Source of the DNA: Prostheceraeus crozeri | Taxonomy: Eukaryota; Platyhelminthes; Polycladida; Euryleptidae | Assembly (NCBI GenBank): GCA_907163375.1 | Contig: CAJQUW010000537.1 | Coordinates: forward strand, 1 to 64,000 | Direction of reading: 5' to 3' | DNA: 64,000 nucleotides | Shown: piece after piece, positions 23,140 to 36,340 of the stretch | Layout of the letters: every line of letters begins with the position of its first letter | Position numbering within the stretch: position 1 is the first letter of the stretch | Notes under the pieces: generated by a model | What the model was told of the DNA's origin: nothing | Database searches by the model: none | Seen by the model: the letters and a program-made list of their open reading frames with translations, nothing else | Position numbers and translations under genes: made by a program

Positions 23140-25296
23140 TTTCCTCATTGAAGATTTTCGTCAAAAATTTAGAAATGTCGTCGATTTTTGGAAATTCAAT
23201 GAAAATAACTTTTGGTTTCCATTTTGCAAATAAATGACCACCGACAAGAATTCATTTTCACATCAAATCAGTTTCACATTTCTTTCCATCCAATTGTCTA
23301 TCATCAAAACATTTTCTCCTCTCACAAACACGTGGCAATGAAAAGCGTTACAAAGTGAATGAATGATATCTGTGAAAGATTTTGATCATCATTGATTTTT
23401 TTGAATTCAAAATGAAATACATAGTTGATCACAGAATAGACACATCATGGATAGATATCTTCATCTGCACTATGCGATGAATAAGCATGCGCACATAGTA
23501 ATCGCAGATATCTATAATTTTGAATCCGTCACCGTTCTTATGGAAACATTCACTCTACGAAATGCAAGTCCCCGATCATGAATACCTAAATTAATAAATA
23601 ATTACTGTAGCTACATGCAATTGCCCAACTATCGGGCCATGCCGAAAGTTGTCTTTCATGCGCGCTCATTCAATTCAGCTGAGTACATAGATCAAGGAAT
23701 AAAGTTGAAAATTTGTAAATCTATGTAAGATGCAAGAATTTCCATTTGCAAGGCTGTTGAGATGACTTACGTACACACACACATGCTTTCAAATGAACAA
23801 CCATTGATGTCATTCCTTTGTTGATGGCGCATTCGTCAATTTTTTTCAAAAAGTGACTACACTAGTCGACATAATTGCGAAAATCTTGTAATTGTAATAA
23901 AAAACACAAATTGGAAATATTGCAATAAATTGAATTTTGGATTGCAGATATTACAAGAAATGCCTCATATTGCAATTATTCTAAGATCTGCAACAAATTG
24001 CAATATTTGTACTTCTGATTTTGTTTTACCATAAAATTGGAAAGATTGCAATAAAATGCATGGGCCTAATTTAGGCTTACAATAAATATCCTTGGGATGA
24101 AAACATTGAATTTTGATTCTTGAACTTGCTTTTATTAATCATTGTAAGTAGGGCAATTTTATTTAACACGCGCCTTAATTTTTTGATCAAAAAGTTCAAG
24201 TCATTAATTTTTATGGTGGTTTGAATGGACTAATTTTAGGTGTAGATTAGGAATTTCTATACGAGAACCACACAATTGTTCAATTACATTGATTTTCGTA
24301 AGTTTGACCGTCGGTCTTTTTACATCGCCCATATTTGTAGAGCATTGGATTGTTTTCTACCATCAAAAGTAATTATTTTATCAGACCCTGAACAATAAAT
24401 GCATATTTCGCAAGAGGAACAAACATGATGTAGTGAAATTGCCCTTAGGAACAAGATAAGATCGTGCATCGAGAGACGATGCAATACCCATTACTATAGT
24501 GTAGAATGTGATGAAAAAATAGGGAAAACGTGAGGAAAGGAATGAAACTCAACGCAAGGTGACCAGATTTTTTATCCAAAAACCGGGACACCTTAGGAAA
24601 ATCGGCTTTGCATTCGATTTCAATGTTACTGTACATAAATAGCTCTAAACTGACATCATTTCGCAAGAGATATTTCATGGAATTGCTAAAAATGTACGTT
24701 TGAATATTATCTTCTGAAAGGTTATCTTCACGAAGGAAGTAACTTGGCCGCTTTGAATTCGGAATCTATGTTTTATAATAGGTGTAACAAATTACAATGT
24801 CGTTATGTCATACGTCAATTTTTGAATGCCACCCATTAGGCAGATTGCCGCGTCGAAACCTTTTCTCCGCTTTCGAGGAGTGTTCACTACGAAGTTATCA
24901 GCAGATGCCTGATGCAAACCGTCGGTAGCACCTCCCGTCATTGTATTTACAACAAAAATACCACCATTCATTACAAACAAAGCTTCTGAGATTGTTAAAA
25001 GCCTCGTACAGATGCAGTGTAGCAGGGCTCAGGTAGTCAATGTTTGTATGCTTACTCCCGAAACACTGGAGTGGAGCTTTACACTCCGATACAAATAGGC
25101 CCCTACACTGATTGCCGATGAATGGCAAATTTGAAACCTTTTTAGAATTGTAAATCCGCTGATTCACTTGCAATTACAAAATATCCCTCTGAGTTCAGTA
25201 AAACACATTTGAATTTTAAAAAAAGCCATAGCTGCATTATGCATTCGGCCTATTTGTAAACTAAAATTTAAAAACGTTCTTTAGTAATTCAGCTCT
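23140..25296. other. Intergenic, no gene recognised
   Basis: AT-rich unique-looking DNA. Short open frames on the minus strand (24445-25173) contain Cys-rich stretches but no recognisable motif, and they overlap in conflicting frames. No tRNA or satellite was seen. Confidence 0.5.
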
Positions 25297-27879
25297 CAGG
25301 GTGTCAACTCGAAATAATCCAGAAAATATAGGAATATAGGATCGGAGAAACAAAAAATAAGTATAGGATAAATATAGGATCAAATTTCAGTACACAATAT
25401 TATAAAATAGCCAATATAAATTTTTCTTGTTTTTGATTTCGCATTATGTAAAATATCCTACGTATTTCACCTCAAATTCGATTTAATAAGTCAATGATCA
25501 TAAATTGTAGAGTATTTCATCAAGTTGTCAAGACTAAATCGGTTACCATCTCAAGAAAATAACACACATCATTGTACACAAATGTTTTATTTATTTTTTT
25601 TGATGGCCTCCACCATACCCCTCACAGCCATCCCGTTCCTCCACAAACATGTTTTTCATACAATTAGTTAACAAATAAATGTAAAAACAATTTCAACAAT
25701 GGAACGATAAAAAAATCTTTACAAAATGTCACAACTGACAAATCTTGAATAAAAATTTCGAATGGTGTGACCACATAACTACGAGTATATAACAAATATG
25801 GTGACCACAGGATACTCTCCTCAGCTAAAAATTATTATAAAAACGATTACCTGCAAAATTGAGGTTTTCAAAATGTAGGACATCCCCAGATAGTTAAACC
25901 AATAACAAAATTGAGAAAAATAGTCATAGAAAGTCAAGAAAGTCACTATAAAATACACTATCAAAAGAAAATGTTATTTCACTAATCTGTGTTTCAAACA
26001 ATCAAATCCATTATTCAGCATTACCGGGTTTGAAGTTTTTGACCGATTCCAGCAGACTGAGATTCTTATCGAAGAGTTTGCTCTTTTTGTTAGTTAAGCT
26101 TCTCTGCTTATGTCTCACTTCCTCGAGAGTAGTAGTCAATTCTCTTGTTTTTTGAGTTCCAGTGTCTATCATCAAGTGTGCAGTTGCCGCATACTGTAGA
26201 TTTCCATTCTTCAATGCATCTCTCAATTTATTGTTTCCATCACTCAAAAGTTCATGTGCCGCTGCAAGCGCATCATTCGTTTTTTTTCTTTAAAAGAAGT
26301 TTTTCTTCTTTTTCCTGGAGCCTTGATTGTTTTTCTTTCAATTGTTGCCACTCTTTCTCAATTACCTCTATCTCAGCTTTCTGTTTTTGTTTTCTTTGCT
26401 TCTCTTCTTCCCTCTTGCGATCAGCTTCCAGCCTCATGACGTATTCCGAATGAGCTCCTCTTGCGGCGGTGATTATTTTCTTTGTCAAGGGCAATTTTTC
26501 TGGTCGATTCAATTCAGGGTCACAAAACTGTACCACGTCTTTCGTTGCTCTGACACCGTTTATGACTGTCTCACTGAGCAGAAATCGCCCTGCGGTTACA
26601 AATGAATTATTTACAGATAATCCCCTTTCCACATCTGCATTTCCATGTGGAATAACCAAGGCAGTTTTGACTACATCAGTCAGACAAGGATATTTGGGCT
26701 GACCATCGGACCGCTTTGACATAAAAATTTCTCGCCAAAAATGGTCCACGCGATTAATGGATGAGAATAATTTCATGTCATCACCCAAGCATAATACTTT
26801 CCATTCATCCTTGACTGTCACGATGTTTGAGTCAGACAAGTAAAATTTTCGAGCCACGTGAGCGATATCTTCAACATTAAAATTCTGTTGTCGAGGGGAA
26901 GCCTGGTTTTCGGATATGATGCTATTGCACAAAAGCAATCCCGCATACCGAGCAATGACTTGGCTTGCTGGTCCATTGTTAGCTTTACTAGAGCTTTTCT
27001 GGCGGGTTCTCCGATTGAAATGTCATCATCAGAAAGTTGGTGGGACCTAGAAAGATCGACAGAAGCTAAATCAACTCCATCTTTTCCATTCAGCTTTTCA
27101 GGTTGGATGAATCGAAGTAACAAAGTTTTCAGAAGTGCGCACATATCATCATATAATCGATGAACCATTGGCTCTTTTGACTGAAAAGATCTCAAAAATT
27201 CTTCGAAGATCTTCACAGTACAATCCAAAAAGTGCAACTGAACACGTGTTGCCTGCTTCAGTGGTCCAAGGGCCGTGGCTGTTCTTCTAAAGGCAATACT
27301 CTTCGGAGTGCTTTTCGAATCTTTCTACAATGAATCAATATTTGACATATTCCAGTCCATTGATCGAGGATCCGTCGAATACTTGGACCGATTGACAACC
27401 AGCGTGTGTTAGTGTGTTGATGGAACATCTGAATTTCGAGTTCCAAATCGAGTTGGATTTCTTTGAATTCTTCTCTTCTTGCTGCAGAGTATTTGAACAA
27501 GCTGAACAAGTCCACGGCTAGCTCCTCAACATCGCCGCCATACTCGGATAGTCCCTTAGCAAAGGCATATTTACAGCTTACGATGTTATGACATCTTCAA
27601 TATTTGCATACAAACATCGATTAGAATAAATTTTATAATATCATTCATCCTACAAGTACGAGTATGTGAGCAATTATACATCAAGGCTCAATTCATTCAT
27701 TAATACTTACATAAATCGTGAAAAAATGCCTTAACTCCATTACGATTGGTTTTCAATTTGGAAATATAGGATAATATAGGACCTTTCAACGAAATATAGG
27801 ATAAATATACATAGGACATATAGGATAAATGAAAAAATATAGGACAAATATAGGAATATAGGATCGAGTTGACACCCTG
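25297..27879 (-). mobile_element. hAT-like transposon remnant
   Basis: Terminal inverted repeats CAGGGTGTCAACTCGA (25297) and TCGAGTTGACACCCTG (ending 27879) enclose decayed transposase on the minus strand. Both subterminal regions are full of ATATAGGATAAATATAGGA words, probable transposase-binding repeats. No clear 8-bp target duplication: TCAGCTCT on the left, AACTCTAT on the right. Confidence 0.8.
26011..27515 (-). pseudogene. hAT transposase, C-terminal two-thirds, frameshifted
   Basis: Consecutive frames: 27515-27258 with QMFHQHTNTRWLSIGPSI (the TRWLS region of hAT transposases); 27237-26818; 26938-26273 with VVKTALVIPHGNADVERGLS, the C-terminal dimerisation region; then a long Lys/Glu/Gln coiled-coil tail to 26011. 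At least three frame changes. The N-terminal DNA-binding and first catalytic parts are missing, and the upstream 250 bp is unreadable. Confidence 0.8.
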
Positions 27880-29209
27880 AACTCTATAACTTTACTATCA
27901 CCCTCATTACATGTATTTCATAAAGCATTACTGATTCACAGGCTTCCCGTTGAGTATTGGGATTCCCATTGGGATTGGGCCATCAAAAATTAAACAAGCT
28001 AGCACAACCAGGTCTTGTCCACGAAAGAAAGGACATGCGAGCAAAAATTAAGAAAATCTGTGAGCATATGTTTCATCTTAGCCCATTATGGACGGAATTT
28101 ATTCTTTATTACTCAAAGGTGCTTCAATTGATAATTAAGAGGTATGTTTTGGAAGCACGATGCTAAAATAATGCAGTGACATCTATAGAACACTATAGGC
28201 CAAATGTTTTTCTTCGGATTTACACCTTTTTAGTAATAAGCCTAAATGAATTTGTGGTTTTGTTTTCCTCTTTCATTCCATCCTCGAAATCAAGTTTACA
28301 GTCATTTGAAACTTGAGATTCAGATTATCGCACATCGTTATTTCTTTCTGATCTACTGACGTGAATGCATGTAATTGTGAAACTACCAGGACAACGAAAA
28401 AATTCAGCAAAATTTGCAAAAGGAATGATAATTTAAAAATAAAGATGAAATGAAGGATAAAGTGAGAAAAAATGAGAAATGAAGGATGATTTTCGGAAAA
28501 GTGGAAAATAAAGAAACTCTTGGTACCACGTTCGGATTTAGAAATAGGCATTGAAGCCTTATATTAAATCGAAAATTCTTGTAAATGTTTCTTTGAGAAA
28601 GATTAAGTGGGAGTGAACGTAAACCTAATTCTAATTGAAGTCGTCAGTAGAGCTGTGAAATTTGATTTTGCCTATCAGAATTGTTTTGTCAAAAACGTCG
28701 GCGTCCGGACCTTTACTCTCGTGGACAAGCCCAGCAGAGACCACACATTATTCTGAAGAAACTGACCAACTAACAATATTCCTCAACTGAAAGAGGCAGC
28801 AAAAAGAATTCCATCAATCCCTGGATCCAGCGAGGATTTAGACAATAATTGGTGAAACTGGAATAACAATTTTCCCTAAGCGTCGACGCATATATGCCCA
28901 GACCTAGTATGATTCCTGGTGTATCTCCGATATCAGTAACGAGTACAAAATCCGTTGAAATCTCTGTTGATTTCGGGAAATGTAGACCGTCAATATCTGG
29001 GGAGGCAGTGAAAAGGGTTCTCGATTACGAGGACGAGTAGGCCAACCATGCATATGTCCAAGTACCTACTTCGAACAAGTTCTGTAGAGATTTTTGTAAT
29101 CAATCATTTGTTTAAAGGATTGATTGATTGATTCATGCTACCAATGTCATCCTCAGAAAATAAAGAATTTATTATTATTAAGGATGTTGCAATGCTTTAA
29201 GGTTTTTAT
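27880..29209. other. Intergenic, no gene recognised
   Basis: No repeat or domain recognised. A 48-codon open frame at about 28893-29039 has balanced protein-like composition but no start context, splice signals or known motif. Confidence 0.45.
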
Positions 29210-30460
29210 ACAGACCGTTTCCTAAATCGTTGCACAGCCCAAAAATTCCTACATATTTTGTATAGACTATTCTCATCAAATTGAATTGCAAACTGATAAC
29301 TAATTTCTAAATTGATTTACTTGGTCAGCCGAGACACTTGGTTTAGAAAGCAGTGTGGTTTGCCTAAATAAATGAAGTAATGAGTGATGATTTGTTTTGT
29401 TATTTTGAGATAACATGTTGACCCTCTTATCACTCACTGTCGTGTCATCATTGATGAGCTGCTCCTGTCGATCCAGTTATCGGACGCAAGCGTCAGCATT
29501 CCTACGGCGTGAAGAGAATGTTCTTGTTTATTGTCAACAGGTGCAGACGAGACAAGCCCTCCTCCGATCTGAGATTAAAAATCTTCTGATCTCAAGTGAG
29601 GGAAATGATGACTCAACCAATGACTGAGCATGGGAACGTTACACATTTGTTTGTTTACAAATTCCTACGGCGTGAAGAGAATGTTCTTGTTTATTGTCAA
29701 CAGGTGCAGACGAGACAAGCCCTCCTCCGATCTGAGATTAAAAATCTTCTGATCTCAAGTGAGGGAAATGATGACTCAACCAATGACTGAGCATGGGAAT
29801 GTTACACATTTGTTTGTTTACAAATTCCTACGGCGTGAAGAGAATGTTCTTGTTTATTGTCAACAGGTGCAGACGAGACAAGCCCTCCTCCGATCTGAGA
29901 TTAAAAATCTTCTGATCTCAAGTGAGGGAAATGATGACTCAACCAATGACTGAGCATGGGAATGTTACACATTTGTTTGTTTACAAATTCCTACGGCGTG
30001 AAGAGAATGTTCTTGTTTATTGTCAACAGGTGTAGACGAGACAAGCCCTCCTCCGATCTGAGATTAAAAATCTTCTGATCTCAAGTGAGGGAAATGATGA
30101 CTCAACCAATGACTGAGCATGGGAATGTTACACATTTGAAGCTTGCCAGTGAAAGGATGGGCCGATTTTGATAAAACTTACATATCCTCGGAGCTGATTA
30201 GACAAGCATTCTTTTAAATCCAAACTTGAAAACTCCAGCATTAATGCAACAAAATATGTTTTTAAAAGTTGTGTGCAGTTGACCGCAGAAAACATTGTTT
30301 CATCAAACAAATAGCGCAAAATCAGGTTAAAGTGTTAGCCGAAAGAAATTGTGCCAGATATTGTCGAAATTCGAAAAATGAAAACTGATCAAAGGCGTGA
30401 TTCAATGGTGATAATCTTAATTTTCTATAATGTGAAACTTCGTCTGTAGGCATCGGTGAA
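29210..30460. repeat. Dispersed repeat, copy A
   Basis: Begins CAGACCGTTTCCTAAATCG and is paralogous to 31586-33265 (CAGTCCGTTTCCTAAATCG). The TA-C-AG start resembles Tc1/mariner-type ends, but no transposase is present. Copy A holds an internal 163-bp tandem amplification. Confidence 0.75.
29498..30137. repeat. 163-bp tandem repeat, 4 copies
   Basis: Copies start at 29498, 29661, 29824 and 29987, nearly identical. Each has a short open frame (LRREENVLVYCQQVQ) that arises from repetition. The paralogous copy B has only one diverged unit at about 31890, so the amplification is specific to copy A and young. Confidence 0.95.
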
Positions 30461-31585
30461 GACAAAGGCTTTTGCAATCATACACATGTCAACAGAGTCA
30501 CGAATGGTGTTTCCAGTACTTTCGAGTAGACCAAATTTAAGATAGTGCTGACATTCGTGTACTTTGAGAGAACGAACAGGTAGTCTATACGTTCGGTGAC
30601 ATATGAAAGAATTGAAGTTCAGAACAGGAACAGTTACAGAACAAATTCTACAAACGGCCTACTGATGATGTACGTCTACTTGCTTGAGCTTTTCATAAAT
30701 CGAAATGCGATGATATAGCAGCTGAGAAGATTATCACTACAAAGTAATCTGGGAGTATAACATGCAGATCTATCATCAAATGAGCAATTTTAGTAGGTTC
30801 ATCTTATTCTTTCAAGCACAAACGCATGCAATTTCGTTTACTTTCCATTATCGTCTAATGTTGCATTTACTCGTAATTCTATTTTATTAGACACGTGACA
30901 TGCAACAATGCCAATTACATGCAACAGCAGACAAACTACACTCACACGAAGTGAACAATGAATTAAAAAAAAGAAAAATGTAAAAGCGAATTACGAAATA
31001 ACTTTAGAAATGCAATTCTTCGAAGTATAGGCCTATGGTTTGAAAAAGTCAACTGTTTTCAGTTCAACTGCTTTCATAAGAGTTCTTAGGAAATATGTTC
31101 TCTCTTACGAATTACCAAACGACAAGGTTTCACAGTCGTAAGCACCTTTTTGCGTGTCTGGTCCGTTTAATGGGTAGCCAAAAGTGAATAGCAGAGAAGA
31201 TGAGAACAGTTAACACCACCATGTAGGTCCAATAGTATACGAGCGCATGTATCAAATATTGCTTATATTGTTTTGCATACAAATCACAAAACAGAAAAAA
31301 ATTTCATCTATTTGCATTTTCAAAATAAAGTAAAGTACAAAAGCTACGATGCATGGATTACGTGTCCAGAGGACTTTCGCCGGGTAGGCAAATAAACAGC
31401 GCACAAGTGTACACGTGCGATTCAACAACTGAATATGCATGTATCATTGATGTATATTGATATGCCTATATCTCATATTCCATATGATGGGCTGCGACAC
31501 ATGTCCTTAGTTAAATTTAGAGCAATAATTGAAGGAACTTCTCAATTCTCTGGAATGTAGGTCTAGAAAAACCACCGAGGTCTAC
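30461..31585. other. Intergenic, nothing recognised
   Basis: AT-rich sequence without long frames, repeats or RNA-like features that I could identify. Confidence 0.5.
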
Positions 31586-32201
31586 ATGTACAGTCCGTTT
31601 CCTAAATCGTTGCACACCACGAAAAGTTCTTCTATCTTTTGCTCATTCTCATAAAATTTGATCGTGAGCTCATCATAAATCATAACTGATTGACTACTAA
31701 ATTTATTCACTTGACCAGTCGAGACATTTGGCTTAGGAAACAGTGTGGTTTGCTTATTTAGATGAAGTAATTAGTGATTGGAAGTTTGTTGCGTCATAGC
31801 TGATCATTTCATGTCGACACTCGTTTGTCCTCCTGTCATCATTGATTGAGTTGCAAAAATCTTGTTGATCCCCTTTATCGGACACAAGCGTCAGCAACTA
31901 CGGCCTGAAGAATTGTTTGTGAACAGGTGCAGCCGAGGCAGACATGCGGCCCCGTCTGCAGAACACAGATTCGAATTCTTCTGCTGACTTCAACCGATGG
32001 AAATAATGGCTCATTGAATGACTGAGTGTGGGAGTAATACAAATATGAAGTTTGCCAGTGAACGGATGGGCTGATCGTGATAAAACTTACATATTCTTGG
32101 AGCTGATAACACCAGCATTCTTTTAAATCCAAACTCAAAACCGCCAGCTTTAATACAACAGAAGTTGTTAAGTTCTGTGCAGTTGAACGCTAAAAGCATT
32201 G

Positions 32202-33075
32202 CTCACCTTGAAAGGCCTTATCCCAGTGAAGGGGGCGGCCTAATTTTCCTCTTCCATCTCGAGCGGTCTAATGCATCCACGGTTGAGGCTCCAATGATCT
32301 TAATGTCCTCCATCACTTGGCGCTCCAAGTCTTCTTTGGTCGCCCTCTGTTTCTTGGCCCTGGCATAGACATTTCCAACGCTAGCCGGGTCTGGTGTTCG
32401 CGAAGTCTACGTACCACGTGCCCGTACCACCTCAGTCTGTGCCACCGCATGATCCCATCAATCGGATGAATCCCGAGTGCTCCGCGAATGTCTTCATTTC
32501 TTATCCTATCTTTTCTTGTTACTCCGAGGATGCTTCGCAACAAACGCATCTCTGTGTGGCAATCTTTTGGCGATTTTTCTCGTTGACTGCCCAGCACTCG
32601 CTTCCATACAGCATCACTGGTCGCACCATGTTGTGTAGACCTTTGCTTTTAATTTTGTCGGCATTTTCTTGTCATACAGTACCCCTGTTAATCTTCACCA
32701 GCTTCCACAAGCCGCTTGGATCCTTCTATTGACTTCTTTGTCGATGGTGCAGTCTTTATCTGTCACAGACCCCAGATACTTGAAATGGTCGACCTTCTTC
32801 ACCTGTCCTGATGGTAAAAACATCGTTTCGCCATGGTCTTCGGTAGGCATGTACTCAGTCTTATTAGCATTTACTTTAAGTCCATATCGCTCGATGGTGT
32901 GATTCCACTGGTTCAGTCTCCTCTCCAGAGATAGCTTCGAACTATCCACAATGGCAATATCATCTGCGTATAGCACTTCCCACGGTGGGTTTGTTCTCTG
33001 CGCTTGTGAAATTGTGTCCATGATCAGGACAAAGAGGAACGGACTGAAGGCGTATCCCTGATGGAGTCCCACATA
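32202..33075 (-). mobile_element. 5'-truncated RTE-like LINE with 16-bp target duplication
   Basis: AACGCTAAAAGCATTG flanks the insert on both sides (32186-32201 and 33076-33091), and copy A shows the uninterrupted site. Size 874 bp, minus orientation. No long poly-A is evident at the 3' end (32202). Confidence 0.9.
32313..33072 (-). pseudogene. RTE-like reverse transcriptase C-terminal part
   Basis: Frame 33072-32695 starts in the GLHQGYAFSPFLFVLIMD motif and contains the catalytic YADDIAIVD, then KKVDHFKYLGSVTD. A frame change leads to 32597-32313 with RLRWYGHVVRR and RGRPKKTW, the typical end of RTE-type proteins. Endonuclease and N-terminal RT are absent through 5' truncation. Dead copy. 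Confidence 0.85.
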
Positions 33076-33265
33076 AACGCTAAAAGCATTGTTAACGCGA
33101 AACTAGGCGCAAAATCAGGCAAAAGTGTTAATTGAGTAAAACTGCACCAAATGTTGTCGAAATTCGAAAAACAAACTATCATCTGAAAGCTTAATACGAA
33201 CCTGATTCAATGATGATAGTTTTAATTTTCTTCATTCCGTAGTTTTGTCTGTAGGCATCAGTGAA

Positions 33266-34189
33266 TGAATTGACCATAAATTCATACTTTTAAGTCTCCT
33301 GCCCACAACTGACCAGGCACAACCTAAATGCTCTGCCAATTTAAAGTACTAAACATGTTCATTCAAATGACACGAAGTGTTTTGAAATTCACCATCTTCA
33401 TCATTGAAAAATCGCGTCAGATTTTCTTTTAGTGGCAAAGTCTTTGGTATAACTTATTGGTACTGTATCTCCTTGCACATTCAACGAATCTTAAAATCTA
33501 TACAACATGATGAAGCTGAATGATAGCTCACACTATGTGTCCATTTTCATTAAAAAAATCTGTTGTCTTCATATTAAAATCCTGTATCAAAGAAAACGCT
33601 CAATTGTCTTTTGGAAAGCCTACTGACCACAACTGACTACTTAAGAAAGTAAAACATATGCCAAAATAATCTATAGAACATATGGTTTCATATGGTATAT
33701 CGTTTATTGAAATTGAACAAGGACTTCAACACGAAAATTACACTTAAAAATAGGTTGACTTTTTTGTGCAATCATTTATGAAACGTACTGTAGGCTAGGT
33801 TCTAGACCTATATGTTTTAAGACAACTAATACAATCATTGTAGAAGTATCATTGATAACATTTTTGATGTTAGGATTCTTGTCTGGATTCGGTTGGGTTG
33901 GCATCGAATGGAAATTCCCATTGAGATTGTGCAGGACTACCATGTCCACCGACAACCCTGCTGATTCAGCCTCTTGTTAAAATAGTTGTGAAAGAATATA
34001 TTGGCATACTTCATGGCAATTCATGTTTGAACCCTTTCATTTCCCTCACAACCAGATACTGTGACCGACTTACCTCCAACTTTGCATACTGTTCAACATT
34101 ATCTCATGAAGTGGTTGTGACTGATTGTATTTTAGTGTCTTCCAATTCCATTCTTTCATTTGATACTGTAGCAGTAAATAGGACGTTTT
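33266..34189. other. Intergenic, nothing recognised
   Basis: No gene, RNA or repeat identified. Confidence 0.5.
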
Positions 34190-34707
34190 TGTAAATTGTA
34201 GCTGGCCTGTGGTCTAAGTCATTGCATGAGTAGAGCGCACTTACCCTTTCGGATTCGCTCCCTGACCTCCGCTCGTGTTCGCGTTCTAGCTCGCGCATTC
34301 GCTCACGCTCCTCCTCGTCCGCTTCGTCCACCCAGGACACCTTCATCGGCTTTCGCCTCGCGACGGTCGTATACTGGCCTTCGGCTTCCGCCTCCGGCGA
34401 CGTAGGGACGGGCAGGGGCTCTCGCTACCTGCCTGGAGGCTCAACTGGCTTACCCTTCCATCCGCTCCCTCCAACGATCCTGTCGTTTCACTGACGGGAT
34501 CCACTGCAAAGGATAACGTTGGATCAATGCTTGCGCTTGCTTGATTTGAGTCACCTGGTCGCATGCGTGAGCACAGGTGCAAAACTTCACAAACACAACC
34601 CGAGTAGCCCTCACATTTTTAAACAACTGCGCGCATAAAAAGTTCATGGAATAATTATCCAGTAAAACCACTCAATAAACATGCATTACACGCATAAAAC
34701 TCTTACA
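34190..34707 (-). repeat. Gypsy 3' LTR
   Basis: Starts and ends with TGTA...TACA. Shares CGCACTTACCCTTTCGGATT and GATCCACTGCAAAGGAT with the other LTR, but has about 130 extra bases in the middle (34300-34430). Confidence 0.8.
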
Positions 34708-35595
34708 TTATCCCCCCTCCCGGTAATCGATTGACGCCTCCGGCATCAACCTACCATGTTTTCGCTCGGCGGAGAGACGGCACCTCCCGCGCGATGAGGC
34801 GCAGTACCTTCCTGGCTAGGTTCCTCCTCTCCCCTTCGCTGTAGTAAGGATTTCTCACTTTGCTGACGTCGGGAGTGAACCGGATCTGGCGGCCGAACAC
34901 CTCCACTTCCGCCGTCAACCTAACCTCGCCCCTAAGCTTTGACGCAGGAGCCTCCACGTGGTATACTGGCGCCTCTGGACCTCCCTCCGCAGCTCCTCGA
35001 GGTCCCGTCTCATGGAGGAACTCCGTTTAGTGTCGTACACTGCGACACCTACGAGGACCGCGCAGACCTGCCGAGGAAGATCCGCGGCACCACTGAGGCT
35101 TTGAGCCGCTCTCGGGACCCGAAGCCCCAGCACGGCAATCGACCGCTAAGGACGACGGTTGAAAGGGAAGCGAAGAAAGTTCGAATCCCCCACAACAAGG
35201 ACCACTCCGCCCTCTCGAGCGGTGGAGTCGAACCTTCATCCTCTGGAAATCTGATGTGCAATACCTCCTCAATCAAGGCCATAAAAGGAAACTGTTTTAT
35301 CAACTTAGGCAACTCATCAATCCATGAGTATTCGTCATGTGTGGAGGAACGCTACGTCCTTGGCGAATCCACGAGATTGCCTGGGCAATTGCTGGGAATT
35401 GCAGCTGCGCGGATTTCAAATCTTCGGCTGACCAGCCGTAAGGGCCATGTTATGGAACGTCGGTTCTGGCTCTTTAGAGCAAGTTGGACACTCACCGTGA
35501 GAACGATGTGGACGCCTCGATAAAGTATCAGCATTCGTGTGCTTGGGGTTGGGCCAGTATTCAATCGTAAATTGATACTCTTTTAACTTCTGGAT
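34708..35595 (-). other. Gypsy region between RNase H and 3' LTR
   Basis: Arg/Leu-rich open frames in several registers, for example one with EGERRNLARKVLRLI, suggest an extra ORF or remnants of one. No integrase signature was found. Confidence 0.45.
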
Positions 35596-36057
35596 CTACC
35601 TAGCCACTTGTCCTGTTGGCTCCTTGAATGAATTAAGCCAAGTCAACGCGCTGTGATCAGTAGGCAGGATGAAAGGACGTCCTAGGAGATAGGATCGAAG
35701 ATCATGAATGAAGTATACCATTGCCAACATCTCCCTCCGCGCAACACAATAATTCCTTTCAGCTTTCGTTAAGCATCTGCTACCGTAAGCGATTACTCTC
35801 TCCAAACCCTTCTCATCCTTATGAGACAGGACATATCCAATGCCTCGATCGCTTGCGTCTGTGTCTAAAACAAAACTACCTGCTTGCGCAGAAAAGTCTG
35901 GCAGCGTTAACACTGGTGCTGAACATAAAACCTGTCTTAATTTTATGAAAGCACTTTCACAATCATCCGTCCACGTAAACTTAGCATTCTTGTCCGATAT
36001 TCTATGTAGCGGTTCAGCAATGCTGACAATAAAAAAAGTGCAGGAAAAACTCCCCAT
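35596..36057 (-). pseudogene. Gypsy RNase H fragment
   Basis: Contains FTWTDDCESAFIKLR (RT connection) and the RNase H motifs FVLDTDASDRGIGYVLS, REMLAMVYFIHDLRSYLLGR and TDHSALTWL. It continues from the RT fragment across the fold-back insertion. Confidence 0.88.
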
Positions 36058-36340
36058 AGGTTACGGTCGTCGATGTATTGAAATTAAATTAGTACACGAC
36101 AGATCTTCGGCGTCCAGCGCCTTCGGTGGTCGATCTTACAAAAAAACACGTTGTGAGGCCAACAAGCCGTGTGAAGATATATGAAGAATGAGTGATATTA
36201 AGAAATGTGCTGGCTGTATGAATGCTGGACGCCGAAGATCTGTCGTTTACGAATACATCGACGACCGTAACCTTTGGGGAGATTTTCCTGCACTTTTTTT
36301 GTTGACAATCATCATCTCCGTCGTCTGGTCAATTTCGGTA
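36031..36340. mobile_element. Fold-back/MITE-like insert in Gypsy RT
   Basis: Long inverted arms: GTGCAGGAAAAACTCCCC then GGTTACGGTCGTCGATGTAT on the left, mirrored at 36250-36300 on the right, and inner arms around GATCTTCGGCGTCCAGC. AATGCTGACAAT occurs on both sides (36019-36030 and 36341-36352), matching a single copy in the RT gene, so it is probably the target duplication. No coding capacity. The class is unclear because a 12-bp duplication is unusual for cut-and-paste elements. Confidence 0.75.

Larger units (their letters stand above)
31586..33265. repeat. Dispersed repeat, copy B, interrupted by RTE insertion
   Basis: Paralogue of 29210-30460. The alignment is continuous apart from 32202-33075, where a LINE fragment has inserted. 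Confidence 0.75.

Noticed and set aside
25297-27879. An 8-bp target duplication for the hAT remnant
   Set aside because: Left TCAGCTCT and right AACTCTAT share only part; I do not claim a duplication.
28893-29039. 48-codon open frame with protein-like composition
   Set aside because: No known motif, no supporting splice or start context, and short enough to occur by chance.
29415-29953. Three similar 64-70 codon ORFs
   Set aside because: They are the same frame repeated by the 163-bp tandem repeat, with overlapping ends.
29498-30137. CRISPR-like array
   Set aside because: The units are contiguous tandem copies with no spacers, in a eukaryotic context.
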